In this document: one piece after another, positions 55,921 through 64,000 of the stretch
Position numbering within the stretch: the stretch's first letter is position 1
Layout of the letters: the number at the start of each line of letters is the position of its first letter
Assembly (NCBI GenBank): GCA_016183425.1
Contig: JACPEP010000015.1
Span: forward strand, 62,001-126,000
DNA from: Chloroflexota bacterium
GTDB lineage: Bacteria > Chloroflexota > Dehalococcoidia > JACPEP01
Direction: 5' to 3'
DNA length: 64,000 nucleotides
Position numbers and translations under genes: made by a program
Notes under the pieces: generated by a model
The model's database searches: none
Seen by the model: the letters and a program-made list of their open reading frames with translations, nothing else
What the model was told of the DNA's origin: nothing

Positions 55921-57330
55921 TCAGAAAAAATCCTCGATGCGCAGCCGGTCGGCCCCCGTGGGAACGCTGAGGGTAAAGTAGTCTCTTTCCTCCGGCACCC
56001 GCAGGGGAGGTTTGGTAGCATCGATGCCCATCTTGGTGTTGAGGCGATACTGAGGAAACACCCCCGGCGCCGTTATGAGAACGCCGGAGGGGTCCAGGTG
56101 GTGGCCCAAGGTATTAGGGATCATGAAGATGTCCCGCCCCGGGTTTACCCGGGTGGAGATAGACCATAGCACCTGGGTGGGGTCGTGGGGGTCTACATCG
56201 TCGTCCACGGCGATGGCGATTTTGGGGTGGACGTACTGACTGGAGAGGGTGGCCAGGAGGACGTTCTTGACCTCCCCCTCCACACGGGGGGTCATTTGAA
56301 TAACAATGATATGGCTTCCCCCGGCGTAGGGGACAGCAACCACGTCTTTGAGGTCTACGAAGCCATTAACATCCCGAAGGCGCTCAAAGAGGCCCACCTC
56401 CATGGGCATCCCATCCAGGATTTGGGACTCGGAGATGGGTCGTCCTCCCTGGAGGGCGTAGTAGATGGCGTCGTGACGCATGGTGATGGCTTTGACGTTA
56501 ACCACGGGGTTAAGGCCGGAGCCAGCCCGGGCGTACCCGGTGTGCTCGGCGAAGGGGCCCTCCTCTTCCCGCTCGTGGGGAGGAATCTCCCCCTCGATGA
56601 CGATCTCGGCGTTGGCTGGGGCTTCCAGGTCGATGGTCTGACACTTTACCAGAGGCACCGCTTCCCCCATTAGGGCACCGGCGATCTCCAGCTCGTCCAC
56701 GCCAAAGGCGGTGGTCCAGCAGGCGGCGATGTAGTAGGCGCCGTGGTGCCCGATGGCGATGGCCACGGGCATGGCCTCGTTTCGGGCCCGATACTTCTGG
56801 TATACCATGTCCAGGTGGCGGCCGCCGTGGATGTGTATCCCCAGCCGATTGCGGCCTTTGAGCTGGTGGCGATGAAGAGATACGTTTCGGATGCCCGTGT
56901 CCGGGTCTTTGACGATATCCATGCTGGAGCCGATATAGGGCCCGGCGTCCAGGTTGGACATGCGGTGGATGGGGATTTGGTTCAGGTCTACCTCCTCCCC
57001 GAGGAAGCTACGCTCCATCACCGGTCCCTGGGACACCATCTGGCATTTGATCAGCCCCTTCTCGATCCTTTTTAGAACATCGGAGATAAACCGCTCTGGG
57101 GTAGTGCCCAGGGCGATAGCCAGCCGGGAGCGGCTGCCGCAGACGTAGCTCACCGCGCGCCAGCCGGGGTAGCCCTTCAGGTTGTGGAAGGAGGTGGCCT
57201 TGCGCAGCCGGTTTTCCCCCTGCCACGCCAGGCCCCCCACGCCGTCCCGGGGGTCCACCTCTTTGGTGACGTGGAGCACCTCTCCCGCTTCTTCCAGGTT
57301 CTGGAGATAAGTCCTCAGGTCTTTAGGCAT
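55921..57330 (-). CDS. UbiD-family decarboxylase 2
   Basis: The 469-residue UbiD-type protein shows FHNLKGYPGWRAVSYVCGS, RNVSLHRHQLKGRNRLGIH, and EEEGPFAEHTGYARAGSGLNPV with the catalytic Glu, followed by VAVPYAGGSHIIVIQM and IAVDDDVDPHDPTQVLW. It requires prenyl-FMN. Only moderately similar to the copy at 18097. With the cysteine hydrolase just downstream it forms a two-gene unit. Substrate unknown. Confidence 0.9.
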   Translation of the reverse strand: MPKDLRTYLQNLEEAGEVLHVTKEVDPRDGVGGLAWQGENRLRKATSFHNLKGYPGWRAVSYVCGSRSRLAIALGTTPERFISDVLKRIEKGLIKCQMVSQGPVMERSFLGEEVDLNQIPIHRMSNLDAGPYIGSSMDIVKDPDTGIRNVSLHRHQLKGRNRLGIHIHGGRHLDMVYQKYRARNEAMPVAIAIGHHGAYYIAACWTTAFGVDELEIAGALMGEAVPLVKCQTIDLEAPANAEIVIEGEIPPHEREEEGPFAEHTGYARAGSGLNPVVNVKAITMRHDAIYYALQGGRPISESQILDGMPMEVGLFERLRDVNGFVDLKDVVAVPYAGGSHIIVIQMTPRVEGEVKNVLLATLSSQYVHPKIAIAVDDDVDPHDPTQVLWSISTRVNPGRDIFMIPNTLGHHLDPSGVLITAPGVFPQYRLNTKMGIDATKPPLRVPEERDYFTLSVPTGADRLRIEDFF

Positions 57331-57678
57331 TCCTCCGCCTCCCTTCTAGCCTAGTGATGACAAAACCCTTATCCTCAGCCTTGTAAAGGTAGAGGATAGC
57401 ATCTCGTAACTTAGCTTCTCGAAGAGCAATCGAGCTTCGAGATCGCCCCGATTCATCCGGGACCGATACCTCTGTGCGTTGACCATATCTAGGAACAACC
57501 CAATCATCTATGCCCCTCTCTAGCGCTGACCCACATTGTTGGTGCTAATCCTAACTCTCTCCTTCTCGATTATCAAGCCCCTTCTGGAGGAGGGTTGTTA
57601 ACAATGGGGAGTCTGTACTTCCCGGGAAGGATTGGCAGGGGGACGGGGGATCATCGTCTTCGTGTGAAGACAGCACTA
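57331..57678. other. gene-free spacer upstream of carB with a 16-bp palindrome
   Basis: Nothing coding is supported. It contains TACTTCCCGGGAAGGA (57616-57631), a match to the triple palindrome upstream of the molybdoenzyme operon. Confidence 0.5.
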
Positions 57679-57687
57679 TGCTATAAT
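57679..57687 (+). promoter_or_regulatory. extended -10 promoter of carB
   Basis: TGCTATAAT, a perfect extended -10 (TATAAT 57682-57687) with a weak -35 (TTCGTG at 57659-57664). Start near 57694. Confidence 0.6.
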
Positions 57688-57697
57688 ATGAGCCGCT

Positions 57698-57808
57698 ATG
57701 ACCGCACAGGGTACCCACCACAACGTCTCTCCTGCTTTTGGACCGGGAATCGGTCTATCTGATGCCATCACCTCACCTCAAGGGGAACGTCGCCCATGTC
57801 TCAACTGA
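57698..57808 (+). CDS. possible leader peptide ORF upstream of and overlapping carB
   Basis: An ATG four bases after the predicted transcription start opens 36 codons ([20 protein letters not shown] and so on) and ends at TGA 57806-57808, twelve bases into carB in another frame. It would be nearly leaderless and couple translation to carB. It may be only an accidental frame. Confidence 0.3.
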   Translation: MTAQGTHHNVSPAFGPGIGLSDAITSPQGERRPCLN

Positions 57809-60800
57809 GCAAGGTTCTCGTCATCGGCTCCGGGCCCATCATCATCGGGCAAGCGGCGGAGTTCGACTACGCCGGCACTCAGGCGTGCAAGGCGCTGCGG
57901 GAGGAGGGAGTCACCTCGGTGCTGGTCAACTCAAACCCGGCCACTATCATGACCGATGAGGGCATTGCCGACATCGTCTACATCGAGCCCCTCACCGTAG
58001 ACGTGGTGGAGCGTATCATCGCCCAGGAGCGGCCTCAGGGCATTCTTCCCACTCTGGGGGGGCAGACCGCCCTCAACCTGGCGGTGGAGCTGGCGGATGC
58101 TGGAGTGCTGGAGAAACACAAGGTTCGTCTTCTGGGAACGCCCCTGGACACCATCCGCAAGGCAGAGGATAGGGCCCTCTTCCGCCAGATGCTCTTGGAT
58201 ATTGGGGAGCCCGTGCCCATGAGCCAGACGGTGACGTCCCTGGACGAGGCCCGTCAGGTGGCAGCCAGCCTGGGATTACCCCTGGTGGTGCGCCCCGCCT
58301 ATACCTTGGGGGGCACCGGGGGGGGTATTGTCACCACCAAAGATGAGCTGGTACGTATTGCGGGCCATGGTTTGGCCGTTAGCCCCATTCACCAGGTGCT
58401 TTTAGAGGAGTGTCTGGTGGGATGGAAAGAGGTGGAATACGAGGTGATGCGGGATGCCGCCGACAACTGCATCACAGTGTGCAATATGGAGAACATCGAC
58501 CCAATGGGTGTGCATACCGGCGATTCCATCGTGGTTGCCCCCAGCCAGACCCTTTCCGATAAAGAATATCAGATGCTCCGCTCTGCCAGTTTGAAGATCA
58601 TCCGCGCCCTGGGCATCGCCGGGGGGTGTAACATCCAGTTTGCTTTGGCCCCCCGGCACTGGGACAATAAGGGCAGAGAGGCTGCTCCTTATTACGTCAT
58701 TGAGGTCAACCCTCGGGTCAGCCGTAGCTCGGCCTTGGCCAGCAAGGCCACCGGCTACCCTATCGCCCGGGTGGCGGCCAAGATCGCAGTGGGGAGGCGA
58801 TTGGACGACATCCCCAACGCGGTTACTAAGATGACCACGGCGGCTTTTGAGCCGGCTTTGGACTACTGTGTGGTGAAGATCCCCCGCTGGCCTTTTGACA
58901 AGTTCCCTTCCGGCGACCGCAGCATCGGCACCCAGATGAAGGCCACAGGGGAGGTGATGGCCATCGATCGCTGTTTCGAGGCGGCCTTGCAAAAAGCGGT
59001 GCGCTCTCTGGAGTTGGGGGGCAAGTCGCTTTTAAGGGAAGACAGAAGCTGGGGAAAGGGCGACTTTTCCCTGGAGACCTTTCCTCTGGAGCCCAATGAC
59101 CAGCGTTTGTGGGTTCTCATGGCCCTCCTTCGGCGGGGCATCCCGCCGGAGACGCTGGCGCAGCGCACCGGAATCGACCTGTGGTTCCTCTACCGGTTCC
59201 AAAACATCGTCGCCATGGAGCGCCGCCTGCTTTCGGCGACCTTGACCCCCCGGCTCATGAGGGCAGCCAAGGCTCTGGGCTTCAGCGACGATCAGATCGC
59301 TACCCTCAGCGACAAGCTTCCGGAACAGGTGCGGGAGCTACGGCGCCAGTGGGAAATTACTCCCGTGTACAAAATGGTGGATACCTGCGCCGCCGAGTTC
59401 GATGCCGCCACTCCTTACTTTTACAGCACCTATGAGGAGGAAAACGAGGCCCCGCCCCTGCTGCCTCCCCGGGCCCTGGTCATCGGCTCCGGACCAATAC
59501 GTATCGGTCAGGGCATAGAGTTCGACTATTGTAGCGTTCAGTCCGCCTGGGCGCTCCAAGAAACAGGCACCAAGAGCATCATGGTCAACTCCAACCCGGA
59601 AACGGTGTCCACCGACTTCGATACCAGCCATCGCCTTTACTTTGAGCCCCTGGACGAGGAGAGTGTGCGGGACATCCTGGAGAACGAAGCTGGAGTGTCT
59701 CAGAACGACCATTCATCCCTTCCCCCCAGCGTTGTTCAGTTTGGTGGTCAGACAGCCATCAACCTGGCGGGCCCACTGGCCAGAAGCGGCGCTCCTATCC
59801 TGGGTTCCAGCGTGGAGGCCATCGATTTGGCGGAGGATAGGAAACGTTTTGAGAACCTGATGAACCATCTGGGCATTCCCCAGCCCCCCGGGGGTGCTGT
59901 GACCACGGTGGAGGAGGCCCTCAACGTGGCCAAGGCCATCGACTATCCGGTCCTGGTGCGTCCTAGCTACGTCTTGGGGGGACGGGCTATGGAGATCGTT
60001 CCCAACGCTGGTGAGCTCATCCGGTTTATGGTGGGTGCTGCGGAGGTGAGTGGGGGGCGGCCCATACTCATTGACAAGTACATGGAAGGGAGGGAGGTGG
60101 AGGTGGATGCCATCGCCGATGGGCGGGACGTGTTCATACCGGGCATCATGGAACACATCGAGCGGGCGGGGGTGCACAGCGGAGACTCCATGGCCCTCTA
60201 TCCCCCTTTTAACCTGACCCAGGAGGAGGAGAAGACCATCGTGGACTACACCTGCCACATCGGTCTTGCTCTTCAGGTCAAGGGGTTGATGAATGTTCAG
60301 TATGTGGTCATGCCCAACGCCAGCGCCCCATCGGTATATGTTTTAGAGGTGAACCCCAGGGCGAGCCGCACGGTGCCCTTCCTCTCCAAAGTGACGGGGG
60401 TGCCCATGGTTCGGGTGGCGACCAAGGTGATGCTGGGACAAAGCCTGAGGAAGCAGGGCTATGTCAGCGGCTTAGAAAAGAAGCAGAAGCTGGTAGCCAT
60501 CAAAGCCCCTGTCTTCTCCATGTCCAAGCTCATGGGCGTAGATACCTATTTGGGGCCGGAGATGAAGTCCACCGGGGAGGTAATGGGCATAGATCATACC
60601 TTTGGTGCCGCCCTGGCCAAGGCTCTCAGGGCCTCGGGGATGACCCTCCCCCCTGGGGGGGCGCTGCTCATGAGCATAGCGGATAAGGATAAACCAGTGG
60701 CTTTACCCATCATTCGGCGCCTGCACGATATCGGTTACCGGCTCTACGCCACCGAGGGGACGGCGGATATGATTCGGGCGGTGGGGTTGCCGGTGCGAAT

Positions 60801-61059
60801 GGTGACCAAAAAGCTCAGCGAAGGGCACCCTAATGTGGTGGATGTCATAATGGACGGCACCGTCCATGGTGTCATAAACACCCTCACCGGGGACCGGCGG
60901 CCGCTGCGGGATGGCTTTGACATCCGCCGCGCCGCCGCCGAGGCCCATATCCCTTGCTTCACCTCTTTGGACACCGCCCAGGCCGCGGTGGAATCCTTGG
61001 CCAAGGGCGATATTAGCTATAGCGTGAAGCCCCTCAGGCAATACCTATCAAGGCGTTAG
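57796..61059 (+). CDS. carB: carbamoyl-phosphate synthase large subunit
   Basis: The 1087-residue enzyme makes carbamoyl phosphate for pyrimidines and arginine. It consists of two homologous halves: [21 protein letters not shown] near residue 8 and [21 protein letters not shown] near 560 (ATP-grasp nucleotide folds), [15 protein letters not shown] and [15 protein letters not shown], and [22 protein letters not shown] and [22 protein letters not shown]. The C-terminal MGS-like domain holds the allosteric site. carA is not adjacent, unlike many genomes. Its 3' end overlaps the convergent regulator by 26 bases. Confidence 0.97.
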   Translation: MSQLSKVLVIGSGPIIIGQAAEFDYAGTQACKALREEGVTSVLVNSNPATIMTDEGIADIVYIEPLTVDVVERIIAQERPQGILPTLGGQTALNLAVELADAGVLEKHKVRLLGTPLDTIRKAEDRALFRQMLLDIGEPVPMSQTVTSLDEARQVAASLGLPLVVRPAYTLGGTGGGIVTTKDELVRIAGHGLAVSPIHQVLLEECLVGWKEVEYEVMRDAADNCITVCNMENIDPMGVHTGDSIVVAPSQTLSDKEYQMLRSASLKIIRALGIAGGCNIQFALAPRHWDNKGREAAPYYVIEVNPRVSRSSALASKATGYPIARVAAKIAVGRRLDDIPNAVTKMTTAAFEPALDYCVVKIPRWPFDKFPSGDRSIGTQMKATGEVMAIDRCFEAALQKAVRSLELGGKSLLREDRSWGKGDFSLETFPLEPNDQRLWVLMALLRRGIPPETLAQRTGIDLWFLYRFQNIVAMERRLLSATLTPRLMRAAKALGFSDDQIATLSDKLPEQVRELRRQWEITPVYKMVDTCAAEFDAATPYFYSTYEEENEAPPLLPPRALVIGSGPIRIGQGIEFDYCSVQSAWALQETGTKSIMVNSNPETVSTDFDTSHRLYFEPLDEESVRDILENEAGVSQNDHSSLPPSVVQFGGQTAINLAGPLARSGAPILGSSVEAIDLAEDRKRFENLMNHLGIPQPPGGAVTTVEEALNVAKAIDYPVLVRPSYVLGGRAMEIVPNAGELIRFMVGAAEVSGGRPILIDKYMEGREVEVDAIADGRDVFIPGIMEHIERAGVHSGDSMALYPPFNLTQEEEKTIVDYTCHIGLALQVKGLMNVQYVVMPNASAPSVYVLEVNPRASRTVPFLSKVTGVPMVRVATKVMLGQSLRKQGYVSGLEKKQKLVAIKAPVFSMSKLMGVDTYLGPEMKSTGEVMGIDHTFGAALAKALRASGMTLPPGGALLMSIADKDKPVALPIIRRLHDIGYRLYATEGTADMIRAVGLPVRMVTKKLSEGHPNVVDVIMDGTVHGVINTLTGDRRPLRDGFDIRRAAAEAHIPCFTSLDTAQAAVESLAKGDISYSVKPLRQYLSRR

Positions 61060-61726
61060 AGGGCTCGGTGGGCCTTTTGGCGTTGGCCGTTTTTTCCCGA
61101 ACCAGGTAGCGACAGGTGTTGTCGCCCCGAATAAGGGTGCTGGTTAGAGTGATATCCGCCTGGAGAGCCTCAGCCAGAAACTGGAGATGCCACTGGCAAA
61201 GGATGTCGTCGTGGGCCTGGGCAACTCGGAAGTAAGGGCAATTGTACTCTCGGATGATGAAGGCCACCCCTGTCTTATCCCACTCCGCCAGGGTGCCCCT
61301 CTCTCGGCAGATGCGGGTCAGAGTGCTTACCCGCTGCTCCAGGGCCAGCCCCTCCATCTCTGGGGCATGGATGGCCACCATGCGGTGGGCTAGCTTTTGG
61401 AAAAGGAGCGCCACCATCTTCTCGCCGTCCAGGTCGGCCATCTCTTCCTGCTTCAAGTAGCGCGCCTCCCGCAGCACCTTCTCCGCCAAGCGCTCATAGC
61501 TCTTAGGGAAGAGATCCTCCCCCTCGCCGGTAAGGGTGTATACGTAGTGGGGACGGCCTGTCTGGCGTCTCACCTCCCGGGATTTCACCAGGTTGTCCCG
61601 CTCCAGCACCGCTAGGTGCTGACGCACCGTCATGGGCGCCAGCTCCATCTCCCGGGCCAACTCATCTACGGTGCCACCACCCCTACGTTTTAGTATATCC
61701 AGGATTTGTCGCCGCGTGACCTGCAT
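61034..61726 (-). CDS. SufR-like iron-sulfur transcriptional regulator
   Basis: The 230-residue protein has a DeoR/ArsR-type winged helix ([44 protein letters not shown]) and a C-terminal domain with [24 protein letters not shown] and [11 protein letters not shown]-type ([12 protein letters not shown]) cysteines, matching the 4Fe-4S ligand set of SufR. SufR represses Fe-S assembly operons. No suf genes are visible here. Promoter region is AT-rich with a palindrome at 61780-61798. Confidence 0.85.
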   Translation of the reverse strand: MQVTRRQILDILKRRGGGTVDELAREMELAPMTVRQHLAVLERDNLVKSREVRRQTGRPHYVYTLTGEGEDLFPKSYERLAEKVLREARYLKQEEMADLDGEKMVALLFQKLAHRMVAIHAPEMEGLALEQRVSTLTRICRERGTLAEWDKTGVAFIIREYNCPYFRVAQAHDDILCQWHLQFLAEALQADITLTSTLIRGDNTCRYLVREKTANAKRPTEPSNALIGIA

Positions 61727-61779
61727 CTTTTATCCCCGCTTTTCTCACTAAGTGCCTTTTTTTATTTAAAAACCTTATT

Positions 61780-61798
61780 GGATATGTTGTATATATCC
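61780..61798. promoter_or_regulatory. palindrome upstream of the SufR-like gene
   Basis: GGATAT-GTTGTAT-ATATCC, six-base arms with a seven-base spacer, in the AT-rich region 61727-61914. Possible autoregulatory operator; the rest of this spacer shows no gene. Confidence 0.4.
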
Positions 61799-61914
61799 AC
61801 ACGAGCTATGATGTTAATCGCTATTATTATATAAAAAGTTGAAGGAAGCTGTCAATGTCAACGTGTTGTGTGTCAGGTGGAATGTCCTCATACGTTGCGA
61901 AGGCGTGACCTTAA

Positions 61915-64000
61915 CTATGTTAAACCATCCGAGCACACGATCCTGATCACCTCTGGCTCCGACGCTCTCATTTCCTCTGGGTCAGGTGGGCTTAACCGGT
62001 ATCTCTCCCGCAGCGCTTCAAGCCGCCGTATCAGCGCATCGCCTTCTAGCCCCAAGTCGCGAACATCGCGCAAGGCGGCTTCAACCCTCGGCGGCAAATG
62101 GTCTAGGAATATGAGCCTGAGGGTGTCTACCCGCCGTAGCTCAGTAGGGTTGTCTTTGTATTGCGCTCTGAGTAGGTTCAGTTGCTTGGAGAGGTAGCGG
62201 CGCAGACGAGTATCGGAGGCGGGACGCCTAGCCCTTCCCAGATAGCTACGGGACTCTTCCTTGAATTGCCCAAAAGCCGCCATAACCCGCTCGTTCGTCT
62301 TGGGAGGCAATGGGCTGGCGGGGGTGTCGGGTCTGCATTCCACCGTAGTTATAAGCTGTCCAGAGGTAATCTTTCGGGGCGCGAGGTCGTCTCCTACAGC
62401 ATACGCATCCCTCACGCCTCCAGTGCTCAGCAGGACGACGGTCTCCCCTGGCTTAGGCCCATCAAAGGGGGAAGCCACGCCAGCCTGTTCCGCGGGCGAC
62501 AACAACGGCATTTGACCGCCTTCAATCTGAAGCACGGCTTGAGCAAACCTGGACGACTCTGCGTCGGGCCCGCTTGCCCTGGGGACCTGGAGGGCCGATC
62601 TGATGCCGTCGGGGAGATGGGTGATGGTGTTCCAGAGCTCGGGGTCTTCTGCCTGGATCCTTTGCAATAGCGCCGCTCCGCGCTGATAGGCGGCAACGTC
62701 GTCCAGTTCGTCATCGGTGTCTGGTAGCTCCTTTTCTTGGTAGATGCGGTACATCGCCTTTGAGTTTAGGCGCTCATTATCTGATAGAAGGCGGCTATCC
62801 AGACCAATCAAATCGTGGAAGGTCTGGATTCGGTTCAATAGACGGTCCGTAAGCGATAGCCCAAGGTTAATGTCCACATCGGGCCACATGTTGTGCAGGT
62901 GAATGACTACGTGCTCCGTGCCGATGCGGTCCACCCGTCCGAACCGCTGCACCAGACGCACCGGGTTCCAGTGCAGGTCGTAGTTCAGCACCCGTCCGCA
63001 GTCCTGGAGGTTCTGGCCTTCTGAGACTACATCGGTGGCAATGAGTATACGGATTTCCGGGCCAGGAATCTTCTCATTGCGACGGAGGTTCCAAGTCGGA
63101 GAGAACCGCTTTACTACGTTCTCCACGTTGCTGCGGTTGCTGCCGGAGAGCTTGGCGATAGTCGGGTCCTTATCCCCTGGGTTCAGTTGGGCGTAGAGGT
63201 AGTCTACGGTTGTTTCAGCCTCGGAGAAGATGACGATCTTCTGAGACCTTACGTCGGGCGTTGCCAAAAAACGTTTGAGGCTCTGGAGCTTGTCGTCATC
63301 CTTTGGACTTATGCCTGCGACCTTAGCGGCAACCTCTGAAAGCACGGCGTAGTCCTTGTCCAAATCAGCAAGCCACCTCTCCACCTCAAAATCGGCCACA
63401 GGGTGAACCAGGGTTGCCCTGGGCGGACGGCGTTCGCGCCGCCGCTCCTCCTCTTGCTGCAGAATGTCCAGCAGCTCGTCTGTGTCTATGGACTCGCCCG
63501 CCAGCAACCGCGTTGCGGTGGCCCCGATGGGCACAAGCCCGCCCTCCAGGGCCTCCCTGAAGTTCCGGTTGCTCCGCATCAGTGAACGCAACGTTGCCTG
63601 GAAAGCCTCTATGCTGGACTCTAGCCGTTTGAACAGCAGCGCCCCCATCAAACGCGCGATTCGGTTCCGAGCGCGCCACAGATCCTGGTAGACCGGCTTG
63701 TCTTTGGCCTCGGGCCTGATGTAGTCGGTGGCCCGGTAGCGGTAGGCCTGGTGCTCCTTGATCCTGCGTTGCAGGTCCGCGAAAGACCCGGCCTTGGCGT
63801 ACACGTGGTCAAGGCGATACTCCAGGTTGTCCAGCACCGGCTCAGGAAACACCACCGGCTTGCCGTTGATAACGGCGGTGTCCCCGTATAGCTCTTTGAT
63901 GTCCTTGCGCCGCCGCCGGATAAGCACCGGCAGCAGCACCTGTTCAATGTTGGCCTTGGGCGACTTTGGCTCTGGGGGCCGTGCCGGTCGCTGCCCCCTC
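61915..64000 (-). CDS. SNF2-type helicase, C-terminal part (gene continues beyond the window)
   Basis: The frame is open to the window end and reads EPKSPKANIEQVLLPVLIRRRRKDIKELYG. The window contains the second helicase domain with VIFSEAETTVDYLYAQLNP, ATDVVSEGQNLQDCGRVLNYDLHWNPVRLVQRFGRVDRIGT (motifs V and VI including the QRxGRxxR arginine finger), and then a long C-terminal region with LLQQEEERRRERRPP and a QFKEESRSYLGRARRP segment. The DEAD/DExx box domain lies off the window. SNF2-like proteins of this build occur in restriction and DISARM-type defence islands, but no partner gene is visible here. Confidence 0.85.
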   Translation of the reverse strand, partial: RGQRPARPPEPKSPKANIEQVLLPVLIRRRRKDIKELYGDTAVINGKPVVFPEPVLDNLEYRLDHVYAKAGSFADLQRRIKEHQAYRYRATDYIRPEAKDKPVYQDLWRARNRIARLMGALLFKRLESSIEAFQATLRSLMRSNRNFREALEGGLVPIGATATRLLAGESIDTDELLDILQQEEERRRERRPPRATLVHPVADFEVERWLADLDKDYAVLSEVAAKVAGISPKDDDKLQSLKRFLATPDVRSQKIVIFSEAETTVDYLYAQLNPGDKDPTIAKLSGSNRSNVENVVKRFSPTWNLRRNEKIPGPEIRILIATDVVSEGQNLQDCGRVLNYDLHWNPVRLVQRFGRVDRIGTEHVVIHLHNMWPDVDINLGLSLTDRLLNRIQTFHDLIGLDSRLLSDNERLNSKAMYRIYQEKELPDTDDELDDVAAYQRGAALLQRIQAEDPELWNTITHLPDGIRSALQVPRASGPDAESSRFAQAVLQIEGGQMPLLSPAEQAGVASPFDGPKPGETVVLLSTGGVRDAYAVGDDLAPRKITSGQLITTVECRPDTPASPLPPKTNERVMAAFGQFKEESRSYLGRARRPASDTRLRRYLSKQLNLLRAQYKDNPTELRRVDTLRLIFLDHLPPRVEAALRDVRDLGLEGDALIRRLEALRERYRLSPPDPEEMRASEPEVIRIVCSDGLT

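Noticed and set aside
61915-64000. Firm DISARM drmD assignment for the helicase
   Set aside because: Only the C-terminal helicase part is visible and no partner gene is in the window.
1-64000. tRNA or rRNA genes, prophage
   Set aside because: No cloverleaf-like sequence, rRNA stretch or phage structural gene was recognised, although I could not run a search.

Overview
The window is a GC-rich bacterial chromosome segment. It reads like a Chloroflexota, most likely Dehalococcoidia-type, genome. That is an inference from gene content: tandem acyl-CoA dehydrogenases, two UbiD-type decarboxylases, a PsrABC-like molybdoenzyme operon, and many TTG/GTG starts. No rRNA or tRNA gene was seen, so the taxonomy is not proven.

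Layout. 0-9 kb: end of a CoA-transferase, a P-loop kinase, a TusA/DsrE sulfur-relay pair, a membrane cluster with a degenerate PAP2 protein, and nucleotide-sugar genes (rmlB, rmlA, a B12/radical-SAM enzyme, a CpsB-like phosphatase). A promoter-to-terminator unit with no ORF at 5.75-5.89 kb is a candidate small RNA. 9-16 kb: a minus-strand acyl-CoA run (four acyl-CoA dehydrogenases, HIT protein, crotonase) from one strong promoter. 16-25 kb: ilvE, UbiD, an IPP-isomerase-like NUDIX protein, and a succinate dehydrogenase/fumarate reductase locus with an unusual split and fusion, followed by a PrpB-like lyase. 25.8-29.7 kb: an accessory island of toxin-antitoxin modules (VapBC, HigBA, HicBA) and small hypothetical genes. 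Several genes are separated by attC-like sites, and two near-identical 153-bp MITE-like elements bracket the island. No integron integrase is present. 30-37 kb: a molybdoenzyme operon with two tandem catalytic paralogues, a PsrB-like ferredoxin, an NrfD-like membrane subunit and a MoaD-like protein, preceded by three copies of a 16-bp palindrome.

37-49 kb: an LCP-like protein with a suspicious 5' end, a gluzincin peptidase, prfB with its programmed frameshift, endonuclease V, glyA, rpsF-ssb-rpsR, a PpiC-type foldase, hom, a coiled-coil protein and thrC. 49-52 kb: two MaoC-type hydratases, an SDR, a GNAT and a NUDIX protein. 52.3-53.4 kb: a second small cassette insertion with RelBE and a textbook-looking short attC, plus a hicB gene split into two pieces by a 34-bp direct repeat. 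53.4-61.7 kb: pncB/pncA NAD salvage, a second cysteine hydrolase, a second UbiD, carB, and a SufR-like regulator convergent with carB. 61.9 kb to the end: the C-terminal two thirds or so of a large SNF2-type helicase running off the window.

The most interesting content is the integrase-less attC cassette material at two loci. At 25,890 a truncated higB copy becomes homologous to the intact cassette exactly at the attC core trinucleotide. The candidate small RNA and the tandem-catalytic-subunit molybdoenzyme operon with its repeated palindromes come next.
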